Below are positions 16,808-24,263 of a DNA stretch of 40,259 nt, in pieces. The number at the start of each line of letters is the position of its first letter. The stretch's first letter is position 1. Source of the stretch: Flavobacteriales bacterium (GTDB taxonomy: Bacteria > Bacteroidota > Bacteroidia > Flavobacteriales > TMED113); assembly GCA_002718895.1 (NCBI GenBank), contig PBGD01000004.1, forward strand, positions 1 through 40,259. Reading direction: 5' to 3'. A program made the position numbers and the translations under genes. The notes beneath the pieces were generated by a model. That model searched no databases. It was given only the letters and a program-made list of their open reading frames with translations, and was not told the DNA's origin.

Positions 16808-16809
16808 TA

Positions 16810-16845
16810 TTTTGTATAATATTTTTATTATAAAATTATACAAAA
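16810..16845. repeat. 11-base inverted repeat upstream of the lysyl-oxidase promoter
   Basis: TTTTGTATAAT (16810-16820) and ATTATACAAAA (16835-16845) are perfect inverted arms with a 14-base spacer; nested inside are TATAATA (16815-16821) and TATTATA (16826-16832). The repeat lies immediately upstream of the -33 element of the minus-strand promoter, in the divergent region shared with the SH3 gene. It is not followed by a T tract suited to either neighbour, so a regulator site is more likely than a terminator. Confidence 0.4.
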
Positions 16846-16928
16846 AGGAATACTCATTCTACTATAATTAGAAATTCAATTTTGCAGATTATTATATAAC
16901 AATTTTATTATATTTATCTTTTTTTAAA

Positions 16929-17744
16929 ATGAATACAAAGTTTATTCTTATATTATTATTTATCGTTTGCTCTTTAAAATCACAAGAGTATATTCAAATC
17001 AATCGTCCGGATATTAATATTAGAATGTTACCAACTACTTCATCACCAATAGTTGGACACGCATTTAACAATGAAATATATATAATAAATGGTGAAAATG
17101 ACAAATGGTTTAGTGTAACTCTTCCCTCTGGTGAATCAAGATGGATTTATAAAAGACTTGCTAAAAGAGTGCCATTTAATAATGATGATTTTTCTGCACC
17201 AAATATTGCTGAAGTACAAAAAGAAATATCCATTGCTGAATATAAAGCCTTGAAGAATACAAATAATGAATCTATTGAAGATTTGAATAAAGATCAAATA
17301 AATAAATTATTATTTGATAGATATGTGTTGATTGTGCTACAAAAGTATAATATACAACCAGCCAGTTTTAATAGAATCAATTCAGAAGAATATAACAGCA
17401 AGTCTATTTTGAGTCAGCCAATTTCGGAATACTTGGTAAGTGTTACACATGTCGATTATGATCTATTTAAAATAGATTTTGCAAATTTTTATATTCAAAC
17501 TAAAAGATGTTTTAAATTGGGTAAAGCACTGGATGCTATGATATATATATACAAAGAAGATGATCAAATTTTTCAAAGGCTCTGCTTTGAACAAAGTTAT
17601 GGTAAAGGATTTGAAAATTGCTATACAATTAAAAACATATTTGAATCTGTTCTAGAAGAACCTAATTTAACAGCATTAACAAATGATGGAAAAATTAAGA
17701 AAACAGATCTTATTCTAAGAGAAACAATTTTAGATTTAGATTGA
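16929..17744 (+). CDS. Exported SH3-domain protein of unknown function
   Basis: Protein of 271 residues. Residues 1-18 form a signal peptide (ILILLFIVCSLKSQ). Residues about 20-80 are a bacterial SH3 (SH3b) domain, with NIRMLPTTSSPIVG, the KWFSV strand and SRWIYKRL. The remaining 190 residues, rich in Asp, Asn and Lys, match no family I recognise; they contain three Cys (in RCFKLG, RLCFEQ and ENCYTI) that could form a disulfide. SH3b domains often bind peptidoglycan or peptides, so a cell-wall role is possible but not shown. The gene is divergent from the lysyl-oxidase operon across a 174-base region and overlaps the convergent YwaF-type gene by 9 bases. CAATTTTG near 16878-16885 is a near match to a -7 box. 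Confidence 0.75.
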   Translation: MNTKFILILLFIVCSLKSQEYIQINRPDINIRMLPTTSSPIVGHAFNNEIYIINGENDKWFSVTLPSGESRWIYKRLAKRVPFNNDDFSAPNIAEVQKEISIAEYKALKNTNNESIEDLNKDQINKLLFDRYVLIVLQKYNIQPASFNRINSEEYNSKSILSQPISEYLVSVTHVDYDLFKIDFANFYIQTKRCFKLGKALDAMIYIYKEDDQIFQRLCFEQSYGKGFENCYTIKNIFESVLEEPNLTALTNDGKIKKTDLILRETILDLD

Positions 17745-18443
17745 TTTTTTGATTTTTGAACAAATAAAATTAATGCAAATCACATGAATCAAGATAGCGA
17801 TTTCAAAAATAAGAATATAATATGGCCAGTCAGCAAAAAAAGAATCACCCCTAGGTATTAGGGGATTATTTGCAATGGGTGGATAAGATAAATACATGTA
17901 GTTGGAATCAAATAAATAATTTGCAAAAAAAACACATAAGACTATAATTTGTAGTTTTAAAAAAGTTTTCCACCACCCATTTTTTTTGGGCCACATCTCA
18001 AAAGCATAAATACCATATAATGGTGCTAAAACTAATCCACCATGACCAATAAAAAAATCTATTTTATGCAATAGATCCCCTCCGTGAGTAAGCTCAGGAG
18101 TTAACAAAGAATGAACAGCTCCAGGCATACCAATAAACAATAACATTTCAAATGCCCATTGTTTTTTTAATAAAAAAAAGTAAATACTCAGAAACCACAT
18201 GATAGAACACAAGTGTAAGGGTAATGAGTCTTTTACAGTCCATATTCCATTAAACATATGTAGCCAATCCATAATAAAAAATTCAGAGATAAATATAATT
18301 GCTAGAGATTTTGTAAGTATGGCTTGACTCTTTTTAGATATTTGTTTCGCTGCAATTAATATAAAGTAAATTACTATAACATTGATAGTATTAAAAATCC
18401 ACCATTCAAGTGAAAAGGGAGTAATAATTTCGTGAGGAATCAT
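17736..18443 (-). CDS. YwaF/TIGR02206 family integral membrane protein
   Basis: Inner-membrane protein of 235 residues with about six to seven hydrophobic segments and no signal peptide cleavage site. Family hallmarks are LPLHLCSIMWFLS near residue 75, LTPELTHGGDLLHKIDFFIGHG near 113-134 (His-rich, in the membrane), and the end motif NYMYLSYPP followed by WPYYILIFE. The family function is not established. The start ATG at 18443 gives the expected short N terminus before the first helix. It overlaps the SH3 gene by 9 bases at the 3' end. Upstream, a strong hairpin at 18479-18506 insulates it from the WxxGxW pair, so it must have its own promoter, which I do not see clearly. Confidence 0.85.
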   Translation of the reverse strand: MIPHEIITPFSLEWWIFNTINVIVIYFILIAAKQISKKSQAILTKSLAIIFISEFFIMDWLHMFNGIWTVKDSLPLHLCSIMWFLSIYFFLLKKQWAFEMLLFIGMPGAVHSLLTPELTHGGDLLHKIDFFIGHGGLVLAPLYGIYAFEMWPKKNGWWKTFLKLQIIVLCVFFANYLFDSNYMYLSYPPIANNPLIPRGDSFFADWPYYILIFEIAILIHVICINFICSKIKKSI

Positions 18444-18478
18444 ACGAGTTTATTAAAATTAAAAAATATAAGATAAAA

Positions 18479-18506
18479 AAAAAGAGAGTGATGTCACTCT
18501 CTTTTT
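18479..18506 (-). terminator. Strong intrinsic terminator after the WxxGxW pair
   Basis: A 13-base perfect inverted repeat (AAAAAGAGAGTGA and TCACTCTCTTTTT) around a 2-base centre. Read on the minus strand it ends in a run of nine T, so it terminates transcription arriving from the gene at 18541-18819. It could work in both directions. Confidence 0.85.
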
Positions 18507-18540
18507 AATTAAATAAAAAAAAACTAATAATTGAACTAAT

Positions 18541-18819
18541 TTATGCTTTTTGACGTTTCATCATTTTTCTTCTAAAAATCTCAGATTTTTGTTGAAATGA
18601 TTTTTCTTCAAAACTCCAGTGGCCCTTTTTCCACATTCTTTTTCCATCTGTTGTAGTTTCCCAGTGGCCATTTACCCACATTTTAGTAGGTGTATTTAGT
18701 TTCTGTACTATTTGATTGTTAATTGTTGATTGATCATCTATTAATTTTTGACCAAATGTTATATTAGAGAACAATAGCAATGTTATTGTCATCAGTTTAA
18801 GTTGATTTATTTTTTTCAT
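18541..18819 (-). CDS. Small exported WxxGxW-repeat protein
   Basis: Protein of 92 residues with a signal peptide (residues 1-23, ending NITFGQ). The mature part carries two aromatic repeats, MWVNGHWE and MWKKGHWS, of the WxxGxW (YXWV) type, then a basic Lys/Arg/Gln-rich tail. Such repeats occur in short exported proteins of Bacteria whose role is unknown. It is the second gene of a pair: it starts 26 bases after the related gene at 18846-19184 and is closed by a strong terminator. The shared N-terminal pattern (MK-x-x-NQ) and repeats point to duplication. Confidence 0.78.
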   Translation of the reverse strand: MKKINQLKLMTITLLLFSNITFGQKLIDDQSTINNQIVQKLNTPTKMWVNGHWETTTDGKRMWKKGHWSFEEKSFQQKSEIFRRKMMKRQKA

Positions 18820-18845
18820 TTTTATTAAATTTTAGGTTTATATTT

Positions 18846-19184
18846 TTAAGCGTAAAGGTTCATCCATTTATTAAGGGCAATTTCTTTCCAGTATCCTTCA
18901 GTCCATACCCATCCTTTTGAGTTTTTAGTCCATTTGCCATTTATAAAGACGTATCCAATTTTTTTAGTTGCCCAATGACCACTTACCCATATATATTGAT
19001 TATTTTCAATTTTCCATTGCCCTTCGATCCACATTAGTGATCTTTTTTGAAGTGTTTGTTTAACAATTGTTTCAGGAGTTTCTAATTTTTCAGCCAAAAC
19101 AGGTCCTTGATTTTGTGCAGTAGAGATTGACATGGAGCATAGTACTATTATTCCTATAGCAACGATTTGGTTAAAATTTTTCAT
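18846..19184 (-). CDS. Small exported WxxGxW-repeat protein
   Basis: Protein of 112 residues with a signal peptide (residues 1-23, ending SMSISTAQ). Four aromatic repeats follow: LMWIEGQWK, YIWVSGHWA, YVFINGKWT and WVWTEGYWK, spaced about 15-18 residues apart, probably forming a beta sheet with stacked Trp. Function unknown; a periplasmic or outer-membrane location is inferred from the signal. It lies upstream of a two-repeat paralogue. The 5' region has a near-consensus sigma-54 promoter about 50-65 bases before the ATG, so expression may depend on RpoN and an activator responding to some condition. Confidence 0.8.
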   Translation of the reverse strand: MKNFNQIVAIGIIVLCSMSISTAQNQGPVLAEKLETPETIVKQTLQKRSLMWIEGQWKIENNQYIWVSGHWATKKIGYVFINGKWTKNSKGWVWTEGYWKEIALNKWMNLYA

Positions 19185-19235
19185 ATTCTTTTATTTTTCT
19201 AGTTAAACTTTTTTGTTCACATCCACCATGTATAA

Positions 19236-19252
19236 AACAAATGCCGTGCCAA
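19236..19252 (-). promoter_or_regulatory. Candidate sigma-54 (-24/-12) promoter of the WxxGxW pair
   Basis: On the minus strand the site reads TTGGCACGGCATTTGTT. Against the sigma-54 consensus TGGCACG-N4-TTGCW it matches all seven -24 positions and four of five -12 positions; the one deviation is GT instead of GC at -12. Transcription would start near 19225, about 40 bases before the ATG at 19184. It is a G+C island in very A+T-rich intergenic DNA, and a T7A8 tract (19262-19276) lies just upstream. Confidence 0.5.
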
Positions 19253-19297
19253 ACTTTAATATTTTTTTAAAAAAAACTTAATCAAATCTGTTAAATA

Positions 19298-19305
19298 TAA
19301 TTTTG
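19298..19305 (+). promoter_or_regulatory. Possible distal sucA -7 box (TAATTTTG)
   Basis: TAATTTTG matches TAnnTTTG, 85 bases before the sucA ATG. No -33 TTG lies at the proper distance. If used, transcription would pass through the inverted repeat at 19339-19364. Confidence 0.3.
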
Positions 19306-19338
19306 TTCAATTTGTTAGATATTGAAAATTTTCTTTTT

Positions 19339-19364
19339 TTTTTATGAATAGAAATTCATAAAAA
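19339..19364. repeat. 11-base inverted repeat in the sucA promoter
   Basis: TTTTTATGAAT (19339-19349) and ATTCATAAAAA (19354-19364) are perfect arms around AGAA. The repeat ends two bases before the proximal -7 box and covers the -33 region, a position suited to an operator for the 2-oxoglutarate dehydrogenase genes. It is not followed by a T run on either strand, which argues against a terminator. Confidence 0.45.
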
Positions 19365-19366
19365 CG

Positions 19367-19374
19367 TAATTTTG
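19367..19374 (+). promoter_or_regulatory. Predicted proximal sucA -7 box (TAATTTTG)
   Basis: TAATTTTG matches TAnnTTTG and ends 15 bases before the sucA ATG at 19390, giving a very short leader. The -33 region is occupied by one side of an inverted repeat instead of a clear TTG. Confidence 0.45.
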
Positions 19375-19389
19375 ATTAAAATAATATTA

Positions 19390-22110
19390 ATGGATAAGTA
19401 CTCGTTTTTAGGTAGTTTACATATTTCTTTTTATGACAAACTGTATAACCAGTATCAAAAAGATCCTGATTCAATTGACACTCATTGGCGTAGTTTCTTT
19501 CAAGGTTATGAATTTGCAAGTGAGCCATATGAGCCCCTAAAGAATGAACTTCCAATTAAGATTTCTAAAGAATTTCAAGTTATATCATTAATTGAAGATT
19601 TTCGTAAAAGAGGGCATTTATTTACTAAAACAAACCCAGTTCGTGAAAGAAGAGTTTATTCACCAAAATTAGATTTTAAAAATTTTGAATTAAATAATGA
19701 AGATCTTCAAACTATTTTCCAAGCAGGAAATGAAGTGGGCCTTGGTCCTACAACTCTTTCGCATATTCTTATTCATTTAGAGTCTGTTTATTGTCAGTCT
19801 ATCGGTGTAGAGTATATATATATAAGAGAAAAAAATGAAGTAGAGTGGATTAAAAAATTTATTCATAAAAATAATAATCAACCAGAATTCAACAATTTGC
19901 AAAAAAAAATCATTTTAGAAAAATTGACAGCATGTGTAAGTTTCGAAAAATTTTTACATAAAAAATACGTTGGTCAAAAACGTTTTTCTATTGAAGGCGC
20001 TGAATCTATTATTCCCTCAATTGATCATATGATAAATAAAGGAGCAGATCAAGGAGTTAAAGAATTTGTATTTGGAATGGCTCACAGAGGGAGACTTAGT
20101 GTATTAGCTAATATTTTTAACAAACCTTTCTCCAGAATGTTTAATGAGTTTGAAGGCGTAATATATGAGGATGATGAATTTGATGGGGATGTAAAATATC
20201 ATCTTGGATACAATTGTAAAAAACAAGTATTAAATGGGGGGCAAGTTGAAATTAGTTTGGCACCTAATCCATCTCATTTAGAAGCAGTTGGCCCTGTTGT
20301 CCAAGGGATAGCTAGATCCAAAATTGATAAAAAATATAGTGGCAATAGTTCGAAATTAATTCCCGTTTTAATTCATGGAGATGCAGCAATTGCTGGACAG
20401 GGTGTTGTGTATGAATTAATACAAATGTCCCAACTTGATGGCTATTCTACAGGCGGAACTATTCATATAGTTATAAATAATCAAGTAGGGTTTACCACAA
20501 ACTACCTTGATGGAAGATCAAGTACTTATTGTACTGATGTAGCAAAGACCATTTTATCTCCTGTATTACATGTTAATGGTGATGATGTGGAGGCGGTGAT
20601 GCATACAATAGATTTTGCTGTTGCCTATAGACAACAATTTAAAAAAGATGTATTTATTGATCTACTTTGCTATAGAAAATATGGTCATAATGAAGGAGAT
20701 GAACCAAAGTTTACTCAACCTAACTTATATAAGTTAATAGAAAAACATTTAAACCCACAAAAAATATATGTTCAAAAATTATTAAATGAAAAAAGTATTT
20801 CAGAGGGTGAAATTCAAAATATAGAAAATGAATTTTTAACAATTTTGGAAGACCATTACCAGAAAGCTAAAGAAAGAAAAAAAACTACTATTATATCCAT
20901 TGTTAAAGATAATTGGCAAGGCCTCAATAAGGCAAAGCCATTAGATTTTTTGTTAGAGGTCGATACTAAATTTAACAAATCCAATCTAATAGAAATTGGA
21001 AAAAAAATTTGTGAATTACCTAATGATCATAATTTTTATAAAAAAACTAAAAAATTATTTAATGATAGGCTAAAAATGCTTGAAGGAGAGGGTAGGCTAG
21101 ATTGGGGTATGGCTGAATTATTAGCATATGGCACACTATTAGCGGAGGGGGTTCCAATAAGAATTTCAGGTCAAGATGTTGAAAGGGGTACTTTTTCCCA
21201 TCGGCATGCAATTATTAAAAGTGAAAATAGTGAAACAAAGGTAAATATTTTCAATTCCTTAAATTCTCAGAACACTGAATTGAAAATTTACAACTCCTTT
21301 TTATCTGAGTATGCTGTACTGGGGTTTGAATATGGTTATTCAGCAGCTAAACCACATGGATTAACAATTTGGGAAGCGCAATTTGGCGATTTTTGTAATG
21401 GAGCTCAGATTATTATTGATCAATATATTTCTTCAGCTGAAGAAAAATGGAATTTACAAAATGGGTTAGTATTATATTTGCCTCATGGTTACGAAGGTCA
21501 AGGGGCAGAGCACTCAAGTGCTAGAATGGAAAGGTTTCTACAATTATGTGCTCAAAATAATATGCAAATTATAAACTGCACTACGCCATCTAATCTTTAT
21601 CACATGCTAAGACGACAAATGAAAAGAACATTTAGAAAACCTCTGGTCTTATTTTCACCTAAAAGTTTATTAAGGCATCCTAAATGTATTTCTACACTTT
21701 CTGATTTAAGTGAAGGTTCTTTTTTAGAAGTAATTGATGATAAAAAAACACATCATGAAAAAATAAAAACTTTGGTGTTTACAAGTGGAAAGCTTTATTA
21801 TGAATTAGATAAAAAGAGAGACTCTTTAAAAGATTGTTTAACTGCAATCATAAGGATTGAACAATTATATCCTTTTCCAAAAAGAAAACTTGATACAATA
21901 ATTAATAATTATAAAAAAGCAAATAAATATATTTGGGTACAAGAAGAACCAAAAAATATGGGCCCTTGGTTTCATGTAATGGATCATTTTAGATCACTTA
22001 AATTAAAAATAGAGTTAATTTCTCGAGAAGAAAGTGCTTCCCCTGCAAGTGGTTCTAGTAGTAGGTATCACGAAAGACAAGAGAAAATTATAAACAAAGT
22101 ATTTAAATAA
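19390..22110 (+). CDS. sucA: 2-oxoglutarate dehydrogenase E1 component
   Basis: Thiamine-diphosphate decarboxylase of the TCA cycle; it passes the succinyl group to the lipoyl arm of SucB. The product is 906 residues from the ATG at 19390; an in-frame TTG at 19372 is rejected because it falls in the promoter box. The N terminus has the E1o signature (FLGSLHISFYDKLYNQY, then DTHWRSFF), followed by FGMAHRGRLSVLANI, the ThDP/Mg region HGDAAIAGQGVVYE with INNQVGFTT, and the transketolase-like C-terminal half with GHGYEGQGAEHSSAR-type sequence (here PHGYEGQGAEHSSAR). sucB starts 10 bases later, forming an operon. No E3 (lpd) gene is in the window. Confidence 0.97.
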   Translation: MDKYSFLGSLHISFYDKLYNQYQKDPDSIDTHWRSFFQGYEFASEPYEPLKNELPIKISKEFQVISLIEDFRKRGHLFTKTNPVRERRVYSPKLDFKNFELNNEDLQTIFQAGNEVGLGPTTLSHILIHLESVYCQSIGVEYIYIREKNEVEWIKKFIHKNNNQPEFNNLQKKIILEKLTACVSFEKFLHKKYVGQKRFSIEGAESIIPSIDHMINKGADQGVKEFVFGMAHRGRLSVLANIFNKPFSRMFNEFEGVIYEDDEFDGDVKYHLGYNCKKQVLNGGQVEISLAPNPSHLEAVGPVVQGIARSKIDKKYSGNSSKLIPVLIHGDAAIAGQGVVYELIQMSQLDGYSTGGTIHIVINNQVGFTTNYLDGRSSTYCTDVAKTILSPVLHVNGDDVEAVMHTIDFAVAYRQQFKKDVFIDLLCYRKYGHNEGDEPKFTQPNLYKLIEKHLNPQKIYVQKLLNEKSISEGEIQNIENEFLTILEDHYQKAKERKKTTIISIVKDNWQGLNKAKPLDFLLEVDTKFNKSNLIEIGKKICELPNDHNFYKKTKKLFNDRLKMLEGEGRLDWGMAELLAYGTLLAEGVPIRISGQDVERGTFSHRHAIIKSENSETKVNIFNSLNSQNTELKIYNSFLSEYAVLGFEYGYSAAKPHGLTIWEAQFGDFCNGAQIIIDQYISSAEEKWNLQNGLVLYLPHGYEGQGAEHSSARMERFLQLCAQNNMQIINCTTPSNLYHMLRRQMKRTFRKPLVLFSPKSLLRHPKCISTLSDLSEGSFLEVIDDKKTHHEKIKTLVFTSGKLYYELDKKRDSLKDCLTAIIRIEQLYPFPKRKLDTIINNYKKANKYIWVQEEPKNMGPWFHVMDHFRSLKLKIELISREESASPASGSSSRYHERQEKIINKVFK

Positions 22111-22120
22111 ATAAAATGTT

Positions 22121-23293
22121 ATGATAGAAATAAAAGTTCCTAGTCCTGGCGAATCTATTACAGAAGTTGAAATTTCAGCGTGGTTAGTAAAAGATGGAGA
22201 TTATGTTGAGAAAGATCAAGAAATTTGTGAAATTGATTCAGATAAAGCCACTTTAACTATAAGTGCAGACGATAGTGGAAAAATTAAAATTCTTAAGGAA
22301 GCTGAAATCACGATTTCTGTCGGTGACGTCATTTGTAGTATCGATAATTCAGATAAAAAATCTAAAAATACTAATACAAAACCACGAACAAATACTACAC
22401 AATCTCCTAATAATTATAATCCGTCAAAGATTGCTTCTCCCGCGGCAAAAAAAATAATGAAAGAAAATAATATTGTTGATGTTTTTGGATCTGGAAAGCA
22501 TGGTAGAATAACTAAACAAGATGTGATACAAAGTAAACCAGCAATGGGAGGAGTTAAAAGAGAAAGAGGAGAAAGTAGAACAAGATTATCAACTTTAAGA
22601 CGAAAACTAGCTACCAGATTAGTAAGTGTTAAAAATGATACTGCGATGTTGACCACATTTAATGAAGTCAATATGTCTGAAATTAATTCAATTAGAAATA
22701 AATATAAAGAAGCATTTCAAAAGAAACACGATTGTAAGTTAGGTTATATGTCTTTTTTCACAAAAAGCGTTTCTAGGTCGCTTCAATTATTTCCAAATGT
22801 AAATTCTATGATTGATGGTGATGATTTAGTTAGCTTTGATTTTATAGACATTTCAATTGCAGTTAGTTCTCCTAAAGGATTAATGGTACCTGTTTTAAGA
22901 AACGTAAGTAAATTATCTTTCTACACAGTTGAACAAGAAATACAAAATTTAGCACAAAAAGCTAGAGAAGGGAGTATTTCTTTAAGTGAAATGACTGGAG
23001 GAACATTTACTATTACAAATGGTGGAGTATTTGGCTCTATGTTATCTACTCCTATTATCAATCCTCCTCAGTCCGCAATATTAGGGATGCATAATATTGT
23101 AGATAGAGCAATTGTCATTGATCAAGAAATTAAAATATGTCCAATGATGTATTTAGCTCTTTCGTATGACCACAGAGTAATTGATGGAAGAGAATCTGTT
23201 GGATTTTTAGTTGCAATTAAAGAAGCTTTAGAAAACCCTATTGAACACCTTTTGGGTGGATCAAAAGGAATTGAAAAGTCTTTAGGATTATAG
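22121..23293 (+). CDS. sucB: Dihydrolipoyllysine succinyltransferase (E2) of 2-oxoglutarate dehydrogenase
   Basis: Core of the 2-oxoglutarate dehydrogenase complex; transfers succinyl from its lipoyl arm to CoA. It has 390 residues. Domains in order: lipoyl domain 1-77 with lipoylated Lys42 in [10 protein letters not shown]; a short Asn/Lys/Pro/Thr-rich linker; the peripheral-subunit-binding domain about 101-137 ([13 protein letters not shown] to GRITKQDV); and the catalytic acyltransferase domain from about 155, with His351 and Asp355 in [11 protein letters not shown]. It directly follows sucA. Its stop codon lies one base from the stop of the convergent DUF4249 gene. Confidence 0.97.
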   Translation: MIEIKVPSPGESITEVEISAWLVKDGDYVEKDQEICEIDSDKATLTISADDSGKIKILKEAEITISVGDVICSIDNSDKKSKNTNTKPRTNTTQSPNNYNPSKIASPAAKKIMKENNIVDVFGSGKHGRITKQDVIQSKPAMGGVKRERGESRTRLSTLRRKLATRLVSVKNDTAMLTTFNEVNMSEINSIRNKYKEAFQKKHDCKLGYMSFFTKSVSRSLQLFPNVNSMIDGDDLVSFDFIDISIAVSSPKGLMVPVLRNVSKLSFYTVEQEIQNLAQKAREGSISLSEMTGGTFTITNGGVFGSMLSTPIINPPQSAILGMHNIVDRAIVIDQEIKICPMMYLALSYDHRVIDGRESVGFLVAIKEALENPIEHLLGGSKGIEKSLGL

Positions 23294-23294
23294 T

Positions 23295-24260
23295 CTATTC
23301 AGTAATATCAATTGATAAATTTTCAGGAATTTCCAGCTCATACCAACCCGAAGACATCCCTGAGAATACACCAAAACCTCCATTAATATTACTCTTTGCT
23401 TGTGATGGCGATCCAAATGGACTACCAGGATTATTAGTTAATAATGAAACCCAAAAGTCCCAACTATTTCTGTCAATGGACGAAAATTTAAGATTAAAAT
23501 TTTCACCAACACTCCAAAAAGCATCTGTCGCACCACTACAACCATCAACAACTGTTTCAAAACAATTTGATTCATCAGAATAGCTATTATCATCTTCATC
23601 ATCATATGAAGACCAATAACCAACTCCAGGATATACATCTATTTTTGTGTTCCACCCATTGATATATTCATCATTATATAAACCTCTTTCTCCACCAGCC
23701 ATTGGCGTATAAGAAACATCCCAACATCTTTTGGATGATATTTGCCAACAGTTACCAATTGAATCAGCATCTGCAATAGGTAATCTTAGAAAAGCGTAGC
23801 ATCCTTCAGCAGGATCCCCTTCTGATGTAGGGCGCATGATATATTGAATTTCTTCGGTAACTATTGGTGTGAATTCAGGTATTGTTGTGTTTGCCCAAAT
23901 ATAATCATCACCTCTTTTTATTTCTAATAAATAGCTACTCCCTTCTTCACCAGTTAATTTGCTTCCCGAATAATTGTATGCCCATGTATCAGTGAATCCA
24001 AAATCTAAATTCAATGTATCTATGATGTTATTTGAACTTATTGTCACTAAAGCATCATCTATTTTGGAATCTAATAATTCTTGCGTAGAGTATGGTTGAT
24101 TAATAGGCATATTTTTAGTTAAAAGAATTTTTGCTGTTTTACCATTCTCAATAAAACCTTGAACAACAATATCACTATTAGTACTGGTAATAGGTATATC
24201 TATTTCCTCAGTACATGAACTGAAAAGAATTATTAAGAGAATAAAGTTTATTTTTTTCAT
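23295..24260 (-). CDS. DUF4249 outer-membrane lipoprotein
   Basis: Protein of 321 residues with a lipoprotein signal: LLIILFSSC, with lipidated Cys16. The following region (IVVQGFIENGKTAKILLTKNMP and DALVTISSNN) is typical of the DUF4249 family, with a mostly beta, immunoglobulin-like start. Members are usually encoded right after a TonB-dependent receptor, as here (3-base gap), and are thought to act with it as a surface-exposed partner in uptake of an unknown substrate. The short, acidic stretch DEDDNSYSDESN near residues 222-233 may bind calcium. It ends one base from the sucB stop. Confidence 0.88.
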   Translation of the reverse strand: MKKINFILLIILFSSCTEEIDIPITSTNSDIVVQGFIENGKTAKILLTKNMPINQPYSTQELLDSKIDDALVTISSNNIIDTLNLDFGFTDTWAYNYSGSKLTGEEGSSYLLEIKRGDDYIWANTTIPEFTPIVTEEIQYIMRPTSEGDPAEGCYAFLRLPIADADSIGNCWQISSKRCWDVSYTPMAGGERGLYNDEYINGWNTKIDVYPGVGYWSSYDDEDDNSYSDESNCFETVVDGCSGATDAFWSVGENFNLKFSSIDRNSWDFWVSLLTNNPGSPFGSPSQAKSNINGGFGVFSGMSSGWYELEIPENLSIDITE

Positions 24261-24263
24261 AGT

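Noticed and set aside
12630-19184. Possibility that the accessory block is a mobile island
   Set aside because: No integrase, transposase, tRNA target or terminal repeats are visible and base composition looks like that of its neighbours.
16755-19389. Search for tRNA genes, small RNAs or riboswitches in the intergenic regions
   Set aside because: No cloverleaf or T-arm (GGTTCGAATCC) pattern and no known riboswitch core is visible; gaps are short and A+T-rich.
21125-21140. TGGCACACTATTAGCG, another GG-N10-GC match
   Set aside because: Inside sucA coding sequence, with a poor -12 element and no downstream start.
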